Origin: Candidatus Omnitrophota bacterium
GTDB taxonomy: Bacteria > Omnitrophota > Gorgyraeia > Zapsychrales > Zapsychraceae
Direction: 5' to 3'
Length of the DNA: 64,000 nucleotides
Assembly: GCA_020632495.1 (NCBI GenBank)
Contig: JACKFL010000005.1
Location: 186,001-250,000, forward strand
Shown here: positions 1 through 8,827 of the stretch, piece after piece
Layout: each line of letters starts with the position of its first letter
How positions within the stretch are numbered: the stretch's first letter is position 1
Made by a program: the position numbers and the translations under genes
Notes under the pieces: generated by a model
Database searches by the model: none
What the model saw: the letters and a program-made list of their open reading frames with translations, nothing else
What the model was told of the DNA's origin: nothing

Positions 1-16
1 TCTTGCCCGCTTAAAC

Positions 17-1396
17 ATGTTCACCACATACTTGCCTTACCTTATATCATTCACCCTCGGCTATCTGTTGCTCACCTGCCTCCAGGACCGCGACCGTCCG
101 CTTCCTCCCGGTCTGCACGTGTTTTTGGCGTTGGGTATCGGACTCGGTGTCAGCGCGCAGATCACCTTTTGGGCATTCATGATATTCAAGAGATTCTCGC
201 CGGGATTTATCCTCGGCGGCAACCTGCTGGCACTCGCCGGGCTGTCGGCGTGGGCGGCGTGGCGGGTGCGCGGCCGGATAGGGAAATGGATCAACCTGCG
301 CGACTTTCACTGGTCGCAGATCATTCCTTACCTGATCCTGTGCGCCGGCGCGTATCCATTGTGGCGGCACGGCCACTTTTATGTTTACGGCGGATGGGAC
401 GCGTGGGCGACGTGGAATCTTAAGGCCAAGATCCTGTTTCTCTCCGATCACGGCTGGACCACGATCTTCGATCCGGTGCTGTGGCGCTCAAGCCCGCATT
501 ATCCGCTGCAGCTGCCGCTGATCAATTGCTGGGGCTGGATCTTCAAAAAAGACCCGGAGTTTATCACGCCGGTGACCACCGCGTTTGTCTTCAGTTTCGC
601 CACGGTGGGCCTTATGTACGCTGCCATCGCGCGGGTCACGCGCTCGCCCTTTGCCATCCTTAGCGGGATCATCCTGTTGACCTCCACGATGTACGTCAAG
701 CTCTCGCTCAGCCAGTACGCGGACATCGTCGTCGCCTACTACTTGTTGGCGGCGGTGGTGTGTGTGGTGCTGGCGAAGCTTGAAAACAATCCGGGATATG
801 CGGTCGCCGCGGGGAGCGCGCTGGGGTTTCTGAGTTTTTCCAAAGGCGAAGGGCTGATGGCGGCGGGGATCATCGGGGTGCTCGCGGCGGGATATTTCTT
901 CTATAAAAACAAACCGGACAAACGCGTTCTGATCAATCTGTATACGGCCGCGATGGCCGCCGGGATCGTGACGGTGGTCTTTACCTTGTTTGTCGCGCCC
1001 AAGAGCACGACGTTTATCAACGGGCTGGTGTCGGACACCAACCCGGTGAGCTGGTTCCGGCTGAGGGCAATATTCAGTTTTATCCTGGTCGAGCTGGTCA
1101 GTCCGACGTGGAACGGACTGTGGATTCTACTGGTGCTGGGAATTCTGTTAGGCGCCAGCCGCTGCTTCCGCCGCCACCTGATCATCATCCCCGTCTTTCT
1201 CTTAGGCTACATCCTCGTAATCAGCGCCTACTACTTCGTGAACACCTACTTCGACAACACCCGCATCTTCTGGTGGCTGCAGGTCAGCCTCCACCGTTTA
1301 ATGTACGCGACTTTACCGTCGGTGATGTTTTGGGTGTTTGTGGGGTTGTGGATGCGGCATAAACCAGTCGAAACGTCTCCGCCTACGAATTCGTAA
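17..1396 (+). CDS. GT-C type polytopic membrane glycosyltransferase-like protein
   Basis: The 459-residue protein is almost entirely hydrophobic, with roughly ten or more membrane segments. A conserved-looking loop near residues 120-135 (GGWDAWATWNLKAKI) follows the first helices, as in ArnT/PMT-like GT-C enzymes that move sugars from polyprenyl-phosphate donors on the outer face of the inner membrane. Family assignment rests on overall architecture, so substrate and activity are unknown. The start lies 16 bases from the window edge, so an upstream extension cannot be excluded. The 3' end overlaps the convergent gene at 1383 by 14 bases, leaving no room for a terminator between them. Confidence 0.7.
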   Translation: MFTTYLPYLISFTLGYLLLTCLQDRDRPLPPGLHVFLALGIGLGVSAQITFWAFMIFKRFSPGFILGGNLLALAGLSAWAAWRVRGRIGKWINLRDFHWSQIIPYLILCAGAYPLWRHGHFYVYGGWDAWATWNLKAKILFLSDHGWTTIFDPVLWRSSPHYPLQLPLINCWGWIFKKDPEFITPVTTAFVFSFATVGLMYAAIARVTRSPFAILSGIILLTSTMYVKLSLSQYADIVVAYYLLAAVVCVVLAKLENNPGYAVAAGSALGFLSFSKGEGLMAAGIIGVLAAGYFFYKNKPDKRVLINLYTAAMAAGIVTVVFTLFVAPKSTTFINGLVSDTNPVSWFRLRAIFSFILVELVSPTWNGLWILLVLGILLGASRCFRRHLIIIPVFLLGYILVISAYYFVNTYFDNTRIFWWLQVSLHRLMYATLPSVMFWVFVGLWMRHKPVETSPPTNS

Positions 1397-1841
1397 CTTC
1401 CATCAACGCAAAAAAGATGTACAGTTCTCCCAGCTCGGCGCGGTAAATGCCTTTGGCGTCGAGATGGCGGGCGGCTAAGGTGATCATCTCGCGGGTCATC
1501 TCGGGGTCGGCGACGAACACGGGCTTCTCAAACAGGTCTAGTGCGGTCTTCGCGGCCAGTTCCTTCAGCCGGGCGGAATCGTTGCGGCGTTCTTCGTCCA
1601 CCGTTTGGTTCCCCCACCCCCACATAAAGGTCTGCTTGGCCTTGGACCACGAAGCGATCTGAATATACCGGAACAAGAGTTCCTCCTGCCCGGAGGTGAT
1701 CAACTGCAACGTTCCCGACGCCTGATCAAAGCCGCCGAAACGGCTTTGCGCCAGAGGATAATCCTGCTGCAGGGCCTGCTGCCGTTCTTCCAGCCATCGA
1801 TAAGACTCTTCAATGTACTCACGAAACTCCCGGTCGTTCAT
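1383..1841 (-). CDS. DUF6882-like hypothetical protein
   Basis: A soluble protein of about 152 residues with no signal peptide after the chosen start (MNDREFREYIEE). The central segment, a short beta-rich stretch followed by FMWGWGNQTV, resembles the tryptophan-rich core of DUF6882 proteins, whose function is not established. A longer reading frame continues 17 codons upstream. I prefer the ATG at 1841 because it forms an ATGA overlap with the stop of the preceding membrane-protein gene, indicating translational coupling. It is the last gene of a three-gene minus-strand group (2435 to 1383). Confidence 0.6.
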   Translation of the reverse strand: MNDREFREYIEESYRWLEERQQALQQDYPLAQSRFGGFDQASGTLQLITSGQEELLFRYIQIASWSKAKQTFMWGWGNQTVDEERRNDSARLKELAAKTALDLFEKPVFVADPEMTREMITLAARHLDAKGIYRAELGELYIFFALMEVTNS

Positions 1842-2245
1842 CGGGCAGGACCTCGCAAGCGGGGATGGACATAAGAATAACAAGCGACACAAATGACGGG
1901 AAGAACCTGAATCAGGATAAATAACATAAGATTGAATAACCTCACGTCTCGCGGGGCTTGAAATAAATTGTAAGATGTCGCGCCGCTCAACAAATCATAC
2001 CAAACGAATTTAAGGGCCATCATAATCGTCCAGAATACCCAAAACAGACGCGTAAAAATCCGTTTCCGATGAGCCAATCCCCAAATCCCCAAGCCGCTCA
2101 AAAGGTAAGTTCCGGATTCAACCATAACCAGCAGCGTCGGGTGACTGAAAAGAACGGTCATCGCAACCCCGACATATAGAAGATAAATATAACAATATCC
2201 CCTGAGCCACACCGCGCGGATCTCCAGCGGTTTTCCGCTACTCAT
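1838..2245 (-). CDS. Small four-helix membrane protein, unknown
   Basis: A 135-residue protein with about four predicted transmembrane segments and a basic C-terminus (HPRLRGPAR). I do not recognise a family. Its start overlaps the stop of the upstream small membrane gene by 8 bases, and its stop overlaps the next gene as ATGA. The three genes therefore look co-translated, and it probably lies in the inner membrane. Confidence 0.6.
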   Translation of the reverse strand: MSSGKPLEIRAVWLRGYCYIYLLYVGVAMTVLFSHPTLLVMVESGTYLLSGLGIWGLAHRKRIFTRLFWVFWTIMMALKFVWYDLLSGATSYNLFQAPRDVRLFNLMLFILIQVLPVICVACYSYVHPRLRGPAR

Positions 2246-2435
2246 CTACCGGCGTCCTGCCTGTCTTCTTTTCATAAACAAGAGCATAAATGATACGGCC
2301 ACCATAACTGACAAAAAAAATTCCGGCAGCGATATAACCCGTTACGGCATATTCTTCCTGAAACCAGAAATAAGCCATGGAGCCAAAGATACCGATAGAA
2401 AGCAAGATTCCTGAAATTTGTACCCACCGTTTCAT
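2238..2435 (-). CDS. Small two-helix membrane protein, unknown
   Basis: A 65-residue protein starting MKRWVQISGI with two hydrophobic segments and a charged tail (KKTGRTPVDE). A GTG further upstream (2516) would add 27 residues, but those are not membrane-like and would run through the repeat array at 2487-2515. The ATG at 2435 is preferred because a TGGTACAAT extended -10 element ends six bases before it. Function unknown. Confidence 0.55.
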   Translation of the reverse strand: MKRWVQISGILLSIGIFGSMAYFWFQEEYAVTGYIAAGIFFVSYGGRIIYALVYEKKTGRTPVDE

Positions 2436-2441
2436 CCGCCT

Positions 2442-2450
2442 ATTGTACCA
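2442..2450 (-). promoter_or_regulatory. Extended -10 promoter, probably leaderless, for the 2435 gene
   Basis: On the minus strand the sequence reads TGG-TACAAT, then six bases, then ATG. No good -35 hexamer lies 16-18 bp further out, as expected for an extended -10 promoter. A start about seven bases after the -10 would fall on the ATG itself. The same arrangement occurs at 54763-54771. Confidence 0.4.
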
Positions 2451-2486
2451 GACTCCGCCCGAGACCGCCCACTCAACCCCGGATCC

Positions 2487-2515
2487 ACGCATATACTCAT
2501 ACATGCATACACTCA
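2487..2515 (+). repeat. 8-bp tandem repeat array (ACGCATAN type), locus A
   Basis: Degenerate octamers ACGCATAT, ACTCATAC, ATGCATAC and ACTCACTT follow one another without gaps. They are preceded by CCACTCAACCCC at 2469-2480. The array covers the 3' end of the GT-C gene at 2513. Three related arrays lie at 4030, 34541 and 34650. Confidence 0.6.
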
Positions 2516-4015
2516 CTTCAACACCACCCGATACAACGGGTCCTCAAACACCACCGTCTTCAATTCCCCGGCATGATAGATCTCATACGGGTGCCTGCCG
2601 ACTTCGCGGAATTCAAAATACCTGCCAAGATATCGCGATAGGGTCCGTCCTGGATCATAACTGTACAGCCCCACGCCGCTGACATACACCGGCACGCCCC
2701 GGCGAATCATGTCACTGAGCCGTTCACGGTAAGTGGCGTAACGTTGCTGATAATCCGCTCCCATGGGATTGGGCCGGGGCATCGTCTCAAAGCCGCCGTA
2801 ATGTTCGTAAAAGATGAAATCGTCCTTGGCGATGATCACGGCATTCGGCGGAACCCGGGCTTTCACCCACTGAACGTACTCGGAAACATGCGCATGACGG
2901 TGGCGTTCGGCAAGGACCGGATAGACGTTAAAGAAAGTTGCTCCCGAAATCAGCAGGGCGATCACCGTGCCGAGGACCGCCGTCACCGTATCCCCGCGGC
3001 GATAACCGTATGCGAAAAAAAAGCCGGACAGGATCAGGACCGGCGGGACTAGGATGGTAAAAAAGCGCGGGATGGTGGTATCGATAATCATATAAAATCC
3101 GGCCGGGCACACAAACCACAACAGGCTGAAGACCGCCACGCGCCAGTGCGTCCGCAGCATCAACCCCAGGCCGGCCGCCGCCGCCAGCAGTCCCCAGCCG
3201 CTGAAGTTGATCATAAACCAGTCGCGGTACAACCGCAGGGAGAGCGCCGTGTTTTGGTCCCGTAGGTCGGACACAGAAAGCTGCCGGAAGTTGTGATACT
3301 GTGCGAAGTAGGCCGCGCGCCGGTCCTCGGTCAGAAACGGCAGATGAAACGTGACCACCGTCACCGCCGCCGTTATCCCGAAAATACAAACGTCCGCGAG
3401 CAGTTCCCTGCCCTTGGGCCTGGTCCCTTCTCCGTTCCCGAGGACCATCAGCATGACCGCCGCCGGCATCAGCAGCACCATGTCCTGCACGCGCGCCGCG
3501 CCCATGCCGCCGATCAACAGCGCACTCACGAACAGCTGCCCGGCGTCGCGTGACTCCAGATACTTCGCCAGCAGCCACAGACTGGCAAAGCCGCACAACA
3601 TCGCCGGCGCGTGGCCCTTGCCATACACCGAGACCCCCATGTAGATCGGACACAGCGCGAACATCAGCGCGGTGATAATCCCGGCGGGCACATCCAGCAA
3701 CCGTTTGACGAACAGATACAAAAACGGCACCGACAGCGCGCTGGCGTAGACGCTCATCAGGTTCGCGGACAGCACCGGATCGTCGATGCCGAGGAACCGT
3801 CCGGCAAAGACCGCCGCCGCGGTGATGATCATCGTCAGCGGGTAACCCGTGCCGAACATGTACTGCAGCTGCAGGGTATCGACGGTCTGTTCGGCCTTCA
3901 GTGCCAGGTTCAACGACTCCGGACTGAACGGCCCCTTGCTGATGAGCAGCATGCGCACGATCAGCGCGGCTAAGCCGAGTAACGAACAGATCCAGATGTC
4001 GCGTTTGGTATTCAT
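2513..4015 (-). CDS. GT39-like membrane glycosyltransferase
   Basis: A 500-residue polytopic protein with about ten or more helices and a soluble C-terminal domain from about residue 380. The N-terminal layout (helix, short periplasmic loop with charged residues, repeated helices) fits the PMT_2/ArnT-like GT-C superfamily that transfers a sugar from a lipid-phosphate donor. It may continue the minus-strand run of the operon upstream, but 100 bases with a repeat array separate it from the hydroxylase gene at 4115. The start lacks a clear Shine-Dalgarno sequence. The gene is bounded at both ends by inverted copies of the ACGCATAN array, which suggests it may have moved as a unit. Confidence 0.7.
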   Translation of the reverse strand: MNTKRDIWICSLLGLAALIVRMLLISKGPFSPESLNLALKAEQTVDTLQLQYMFGTGYPLTMIITAAAVFAGRFLGIDDPVLSANLMSVYASALSVPFLYLFVKRLLDVPAGIITALMFALCPIYMGVSVYGKGHAPAMLCGFASLWLLAKYLESRDAGQLFVSALLIGGMGAARVQDMVLLMPAAVMLMVLGNGEGTRPKGRELLADVCIFGITAAVTVVTFHLPFLTEDRRAAYFAQYHNFRQLSVSDLRDQNTALSLRLYRDWFMINFSGWGLLAAAAGLGLMLRTHWRVAVFSLLWFVCPAGFYMIIDTTIPRFFTILVPPVLILSGFFFAYGYRRGDTVTAVLGTVIALLISGATFFNVYPVLAERHRHAHVSEYVQWVKARVPPNAVIIAKDDFIFYEHYGGFETMPRPNPMGADYQQRYATYRERLSDMIRRGVPVYVSGVGLYSYDPGRTLSRYLGRYFEFREVGRHPYEIYHAGELKTVVFEDPLYRVVLK

Positions 4016-4029
4016 CAGGAAATGCTTTT

Positions 4030-4063
4030 GTGTATGCGTTTATGCGTGTATGCGTCTATGCGG
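4030..4063 (-). repeat. 8-bp tandem repeat array (ACGCATAN type), locus B
   Basis: On the minus strand the sequence reads CCGCATAG, ACGCATAC, ACGCATAA, ACGCATAC with exact 8-base spacing. It is preceded by CCACTCATC (minus strand, 4064-4072). It sits just upstream of the GT-C gene at 2513-4015 and is inverted relative to locus A. A further partial unit (ACGCATACAC) occurs near 4103. Confidence 0.65.
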
Positions 4064-4114
4064 GATGAGTGGTCGATAATGCAAAATGGCGGACTGATAC
4101 CAACGCATACACCC

Positions 4115-5032
4115 TTATCGTTTTTCCCCGCCACTTGGCTCAATATTGCAATACCTCCCCACCTGAAACCGCTCCCGCAGGTCGGCGGGGAGTTTCCACT
4201 TACCCATGGTGATCGCGCCGAGAAAGTCCTGGTCGTACGCCAGACCGAGCTGATGGCCCTGGTTTTCGGCCTGCATGGGATCAAGATACGTTCCGAATAC
4301 CCTGTCCCACAACACGGTGAAATTTCCGTAATTGCCTTTCAAGTCCACCGTGTGATGCAGCTCGTGCTCCTGCGGCGTGGTGATCGCGGTGTATTTCAAT
4401 ATATGATGGATCCGGGGGAATTGCAAAAAGAAGGATGAATGCGTGGCCAGCAGGATGAGCATCTGCGCGAAGATCACCGCGTAGACCAGGGGCATCAACG
4501 GCAGCCGGTCGAGGCCCAGCAGCGCCAGGCCCGCGCACATTGTCACCAGCGTCCCGATCGTCGACGGCAGCACCGCCACGACCACGAACGGCCGCACGCA
4601 CAAGCCGGGCAGACCGAGGCAGAGTTCATTGGGCAGGTGATGATATTCATGGGTGAACCACAACGGCCGGCTGTGGCTCAGGAAGCGATGTACAATGTAA
4701 TCCCAGAAACCGGCGATGTAAAATCCGGCGATGCCGAGCAACGTCCACTGGAATACGGTTAGGGTTTGTGATGCGGAGGGCCGCAGCGCCGGCAGGGTCA
4801 GGTGCCGGCGTATCCCATCGAGGAGAATCTCGGTCTTGGGAATCAATGCCAGTCCGCCGAACTGGATCACGCCGTAGACGAAGATAACGCCGATCAGAAA
4901 CATCAGCGACGCGGGCTTGAGCGGCTCTGCGCCGTGGCGCCGGTCGCGGGTGAGCCGGCGTTCGATGAGATCGGCGGCCAGAAAGGCAAACTGACAGCCG
5001 AGCGACAGGATGAGAAAAAGATCTTTGTCCAC
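4115..5032 (-). CDS. Sterol desaturase / fatty acid hydroxylase family protein
   Basis: A 305-residue integral membrane protein with the di-iron histidine motifs of the family: HRFLSH at residues 115-120, HEYHH at 128-132, a middle His pair (IHH near 208-210) and HELHH at 223-227. These enzymes use O2 to hydroxylate or desaturate lipid chains or cleave ether lipids in the membrane. The substrate here is unknown. It is the most downstream gene that clearly belongs to the MarR-led operon, 16 bases after a small membrane protein. The family assignment is firm; a role in lipid tailoring with the radical SAM enzymes is inference. Confidence 0.85.
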   Translation of the reverse strand: MDKDLFLILSLGCQFAFLAADLIERRLTRDRRHGAEPLKPASLMFLIGVIFVYGVIQFGGLALIPKTEILLDGIRRHLTLPALRPSASQTLTVFQWTLLGIAGFYIAGFWDYIVHRFLSHSRPLWFTHEYHHLPNELCLGLPGLCVRPFVVVAVLPSTIGTLVTMCAGLALLGLDRLPLMPLVYAVIFAQMLILLATHSSFFLQFPRIHHILKYTAITTPQEHELHHTVDLKGNYGNFTVLWDRVFGTYLDPMQAENQGHQLGLAYDQDFLGAITMGKWKLPADLRERFQVGRYCNIEPSGGEKR

Positions 5033-5048
5033 GGCGGCGGGCCTCCGT

Positions 5049-5480
5049 TTAGTCGGCGGAACCGCGGTTACCGACCGCCATGCCCAGGACCAACAGCAAG
5101 ACCGCCATCGCGATAAACACCGCCATACCGGTCATCAGCTTTTGGGACGGGATCATAAAGAGCCGCTGAATATCATCCTGAAAAATCAACCGGTGCATTC
5201 CGCGGATCGTAAACAGCGTCGCAAAGATGTAAACGGTCGAGATATGCTTGCGCGGGTCCTTGGCCGCCGTCATGGCGAACAACCCCAGCGCGAACATAAA
5301 CGCACCCAATGGCTTCAGCAGATACACCAACTGCGGCGTCAACGGGACCTTGACCCCGTACAGTTTGGCCATGTGCGACGCCATCTCCGGCCACACGTTT
5401 AAACCGATCCCGACAACGATGTGGAACAAACAGATAAACCACAGGAAAATCTTCAGTAATCCCACTGCCTTGGAATTCAT
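5049..5480 (-). CDS. Small four-helix membrane protein of the radical SAM operon
   Basis: A 143-residue protein with four hydrophobic segments. The spacing of helices and a charged middle loop (KDPRKHIST) resemble small DoxX/DUF4345-like membrane proteins, but I cannot assign it. Its ATG overlaps the stop of the upstream membrane-protein gene (ATGA at 5477-5480), so the two are translationally coupled and may form a complex in the inner membrane. Confidence 0.7.
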   Translation of the reverse strand: MNSKAVGLLKIFLWFICLFHIVVGIGLNVWPEMASHMAKLYGVKVPLTPQLVYLLKPLGAFMFALGLFAMTAAKDPRKHISTVYIFATLFTIRGMHRLIFQDDIQRLFMIPSQKLMTGMAVFIAMAVLLLVLGMAVGNRGSAD

Positions 5481-6151
5481 CTCTCCCCTCCTTTTAAGAT
5501 TGATTCGATCCCGAACTTCCCGTACTTACCCAGCGAAAAACAGCAAAAGACGAACACCGGCATCACCAGGACACTGAGATTTCCCCAAAACAGGAACGGC
5601 CAGTAAAGCTGGCCCTGGTTGAGTTGAAAAAGATAATGGTAAGTCAGGTTCACAAAGATCCCGTAACAAAATCCGAACACACCGAACAGGATCGGCGCGT
5701 ATTCCATAATAACCGCCTCGGTGCTGACACCGTGATAGTGCGGTGGTTTATGGATCCGGATGAAATCCGCCTTCACGGCAATCGTGTCGTACAGCCAGTT
5801 CCAAAAGGCCATCACGCTGCCGAGGATAAATCCGGCGCGCAGCAAACCCGTAAAGCTGACCGTATTGGTGCCCGGATCATGACACAACAGCCCGAACAGG
5901 CTCACCGCCGTGCCGAAGACAAAACCGTGATGCGGCCGGTAACGGCCGACGCGCACGCACGTATTGAACTCCCACAGCTTCAGATAATTGGTGCCGATCC
6001 CCGGAATGACGTACCCGAAGACCACCGGCAACGACAGGACCAGACACGCCAGGGCATGGTTGCCGCCGAAGCGCTGCAGCCACAGAACATATCCGGCGGG
6101 GAACAGCACCGCCGGGACGGCGTACTGGTAGATTTGGAAGAATCGGTTCAT
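5477..6151 (-). CDS. Polytopic membrane protein of the radical SAM operon, unknown
   Basis: A 224-residue protein with about six transmembrane segments. Histidine-containing loops (RYRPHHG near residue 92 and HKPPHYHG near residue 135) could bind metal or a polar head group. No family is recognised. It begins four bases after the stop of a B12-radical SAM gene. The position between radical SAM enzymes and a membrane hydroxylase suggests a role in handling a lipid substrate, which is inference only. Confidence 0.7.
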   Translation of the reverse strand: MNRFFQIYQYAVPAVLFPAGYVLWLQRFGGNHALACLVLSLPVVFGYVIPGIGTNYLKLWEFNTCVRVGRYRPHHGFVFGTAVSLFGLLCHDPGTNTVSFTGLLRAGFILGSVMAFWNWLYDTIAVKADFIRIHKPPHYHGVSTEAVIMEYAPILFGVFGFCYGIFVNLTYHYLFQLNQGQLYWPFLFWGNLSVLVMPVFVFCCFSLGKYGKFGIESILKGGER

Positions 6152-6155
6152 AGGT

Positions 6156-7526
6156 TTACACGTTCAACAGGTCCATGCGCTCGGCCGCGCGGTGATTGCT
6201 CAGACCGAACCGCATCCCCTGTTTCTTGAACGTCTCCTTACGGTACAACGGATTGTAAGTCATGTAAAACAAAAATCGGTATAAAGAGCGCATATTGGTC
6301 GCCGGATCGAGACCGCGTGAGATAATTGAGCCCAGGCTGTTGAATTCGCGGCGAGCCTGAAAACAGGCCGAGGTCAGCTCCGCCGGACTCATACGCGCCG
6401 GCCGGAAGGCGCAGTAATTGAACCGGTACTCCGGATGCAGCCACCACTTGCCGTCATAGAGCAGCCGTCCCTCCCGCTCCAATTTCCCGTACAACGGGGT
6501 GTTCGGGTAGGGCATCAGAATATTAAAGGCGCCGAAACAGAATTTGTTCTCGATGGCAAAACGCGCCGTGGCCTTGACCGACTCAATCGTGTCATGATCA
6601 TGCCCCAGCGTGAATGCCGCCCAGGTCTGCAGACCGTACTCACGGATGATCTTCAGCGGCGTCCGGTAGTCGTCAAATCCGCCGATAAAATTGGAGGACT
6701 TTTTCATCGACCGCAGGTTGTCGGGGTCAATGGATTCAAATCCGATGACGTTGCCCAGACAGCCGCTCTTGACCAGCAGCCGCATCAGCTCGCGGTCCCG
6801 GGTCATGTCGATCGAGGCCTGCGAGATCCAGCGGATCTTCAGCGGGATCAGTTCGCGGCACAGAATCTTGGCGGCTTCATGGTTGGACAAAATATTGTCG
6901 TCGACAAAAAAGACGAGCTTGCGCTCTTGCGACTCGATCTCTTTGACGACCTCCTTCACATCGCGAATGAAATGCGTCTTGTTGAAAAACACGCTGATCG
7001 CGCAAAAATTACAGGCAAAGCGGCAGCCGCGGCTGAACTGCATCAAGGACACAGGCAGGTAGCCCTTGCCCTTGAAAATGTCGCGGCGCGTGAGCGTTCC
7101 TGGTTGCGGCCGGCCGGGCCGGGCGCGGTATTCCTTTTTCAATTTACCGCGGCGGGCGTCCGCCACCACCTCGTGCCACATCAATTCCGCGTCGCCGATA
7201 AAAAGCGCGTCGCAGTGCCGCCGGACCTCATCCGGGATCAGCGTGGCGTGCATACCGCCCATGACCACCGGCACGCCCCGCTCCCGGAACGCCGCGGCGA
7301 TTTCATACGCCCGGCGGGCGGTGTAGGTCTCGACGGTGATGGCCGCGAGGTCGGTGGGATCATCGTAATCGATGGCCTCCATCCGGTCATCGAACAAAAC
7401 CACCTCCACGTCCGGCGGGGTCAATCCCGCGATCACGCCCAGCTGCAGCGGTTCCATACGCCCTTCATCCACATACAGGCTGTGCGCGAGTCGTCCGATG
7501 TTCGGTTTGATCAATGTGATCTTCAT
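6156..7526 (-). CDS. B12-binding domain radical SAM protein (paralogue 1)
   Basis: A 456-residue protein. Residues 1-150 form a Rossmann-like cobalamin-binding domain with the GGMHAT segment, though the classical DxHxxG lower-ligand motif is absent. The radical SAM motif CRFACNFC (CX3CX2C, about residues 167-175) follows. The C-terminal part (RPARMSPAELTSACFQARREF) resembles the DUF4070 extension found in enzymes such as the hopanoid methylase HpnP. Such enzymes methylate or cyclise unactivated carbons. It starts inside the stop of paralogue 2 (TGATG). The product is unknown. Confidence 0.85.
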   Translation of the reverse strand: MKITLIKPNIGRLAHSLYVDEGRMEPLQLGVIAGLTPPDVEVVLFDDRMEAIDYDDPTDLAAITVETYTARRAYEIAAAFRERGVPVVMGGMHATLIPDEVRRHCDALFIGDAELMWHEVVADARRGKLKKEYRARPGRPQPGTLTRRDIFKGKGYLPVSLMQFSRGCRFACNFCAISVFFNKTHFIRDVKEVVKEIESQERKLVFFVDDNILSNHEAAKILCRELIPLKIRWISQASIDMTRDRELMRLLVKSGCLGNVIGFESIDPDNLRSMKKSSNFIGGFDDYRTPLKIIREYGLQTWAAFTLGHDHDTIESVKATARFAIENKFCFGAFNILMPYPNTPLYGKLEREGRLLYDGKWWLHPEYRFNYCAFRPARMSPAELTSACFQARREFNSLGSIISRGLDPATNMRSLYRFLFYMTYNPLYRKETFKKQGMRFGLSNHRAAERMDLLNV

Positions 7527-8827
7527 CAGCCCAGGCTCATCCCCTGTTTTTTATGGATCTCCCGGCGGGATATGAAATTACTGGCGAGATAGAATCCCAG
7601 CCGGTCGAGATTGCGGTGATTCACAGGCGTATCGAACAGCCGTTTGATAATCGACCGGTAGCGGTTGAAACCGGTCCGCGCGCGGTAACAGCCTTGGGTT
7701 AATTCGTCCGGCGTCATGTTCTTCGGCCGGTAGGTGGCTTCGCCGTACCGGAAATCCGGATCGGTCCACCAGCGTTCGTGCAGCAACCGCCCTTCGGCCC
7801 GCAGCCGTTCGTACAGGGACGTGCCCGGCATCGGGGTGAGCGGATTGAAATTGGCCAGACAAAAATTCTCGCGCAGCGCGAACTCGAGCGTGACGTCGAA
7901 GGCGTCGCGTGTATCATGGTCGTAGCCGAGGACGAACGTGCCGTAGATCATAAAACCGTATTCCTGCAGACGGCGCACCCCCTCGGCGTATCCGCCGTGA
8001 CGCACATTCCAGTGCTTCTTCATCTGACGGAGATTGTCTTCGTTGAGGGATTCAAAACCGATCAGCACGACCTCACAGCCGCTTTGCTGCATCAACTTCA
8101 ACAGATGCGGATGGCGGACGATATCGATAGTGACCTGGCAGGACCATTTAATGTTGAGCGGGATAAGCGCGCGGAAGAGTTCTTCGGCCTTCCCCGGGTC
8201 GACAAAGATATTATCGTCCACGATAAACACATGCCCGCCGCCCAGCCCGTCGATCTCCGCGGCGACTTCGGCGACGGGCCGTTGCCGGAGGTTAGCGCCG
8301 TAAAACGCGTGGATGGAGCAAAAGTCGCAGGCGAACCGGCAGCCGCGGCTGTACTGCACCGGTTTGACCTGAACGTAATCTTTTCCCGCGAAAATCCGGC
8401 GATCATATCGTAATCCGGACAAGTCCGGAAAGAACCGTTGGCGGTATTGCGGACGCAATGCTCCGGCGCGCAGGTCGTCCAGGATCCGCTCCCATACTCC
8501 TTCGGCATCGCCGATGATCACCGCGTCGGCGTGCCGCAACGCCTCCTCCGGCAGAAAGGTCGGATGATACCCGCCCATCACCACCAGTACGCCGCGCTCG
8601 CGAAACCGGTCGGCAATCTGATATGCCCGGCGCGCGGTGTAGGTCTCCACGGTAATGGCGACGATATCGGCGGGGTGATCGAAATCGATTTCTTCCAACC
8701 GCTCGTCAAATAGACGGATGTCATGTTCCGGAGGAGTCAGGCCTGCCAGGATGGCAAAGGCAAGCGGCTGCATCGCATCCGTGGAACGGGCGGCCGTCAT
8801 GTTGGGACGGACAAACGCGATGCGCAT
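7526..8827 (-). CDS. B12-binding domain radical SAM protein (paralogue 2)
   Basis: A 433-residue protein with the same three-part architecture as its neighbour: a cobalamin-type Rossmann domain with GGYHPT, then CRFACDFC (CX3CX2C) near residues 163-171, then a DUF4070-like tail. The ITVETYTARRAY segment is shared with paralogues 1 and 3, showing recent duplication within the operon. It overlaps both neighbours by a single base (TGATG), so expression should be stoichiometric with GH3. The reaction is unknown; methyl transfer or radical cyclisation on a lipid or polyketide-like chain is plausible. Confidence 0.85.
   Translation of the reverse strand: MRIAFVRPNMTAARSTDAMQPLAFAILAGLTPPEHDIRLFDERLEEIDFDHPADIVAITVETYTARRAYQIADRFRERGVLVVMGGYHPTFLPEEALRHADAVIIGDAEGVWERILDDLRAGALRPQYRQRFFPDLSGLRYDRRIFAGKDYVQVKPVQYSRGCRFACDFCSIHAFYGANLRQRPVAEVAAEIDGLGGGHVFIVDDNIFVDPGKAEELFRALIPLNIKWSCQVTIDIVRHPHLLKLMQQSGCEVVLIGFESLNEDNLRQMKKHWNVRHGGYAEGVRRLQEYGFMIYGTFVLGYDHDTRDAFDVTLEFALRENFCLANFNPLTPMPGTSLYERLRAEGRLLHERWWTDPDFRYGEATYRPKNMTPDELTQGCYRARTGFNRYRSIIKRLFDTPVNHRNLDRLGFYLASNFISRREIHKKQGMSLG

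Noticed and set aside
6435..7592. Long open frame on the plus strand opposite radical SAM paralogue 1
   Set aside because: Antisense shadow of a clearly conserved enzyme; no ribosome site and no recognisable protein.
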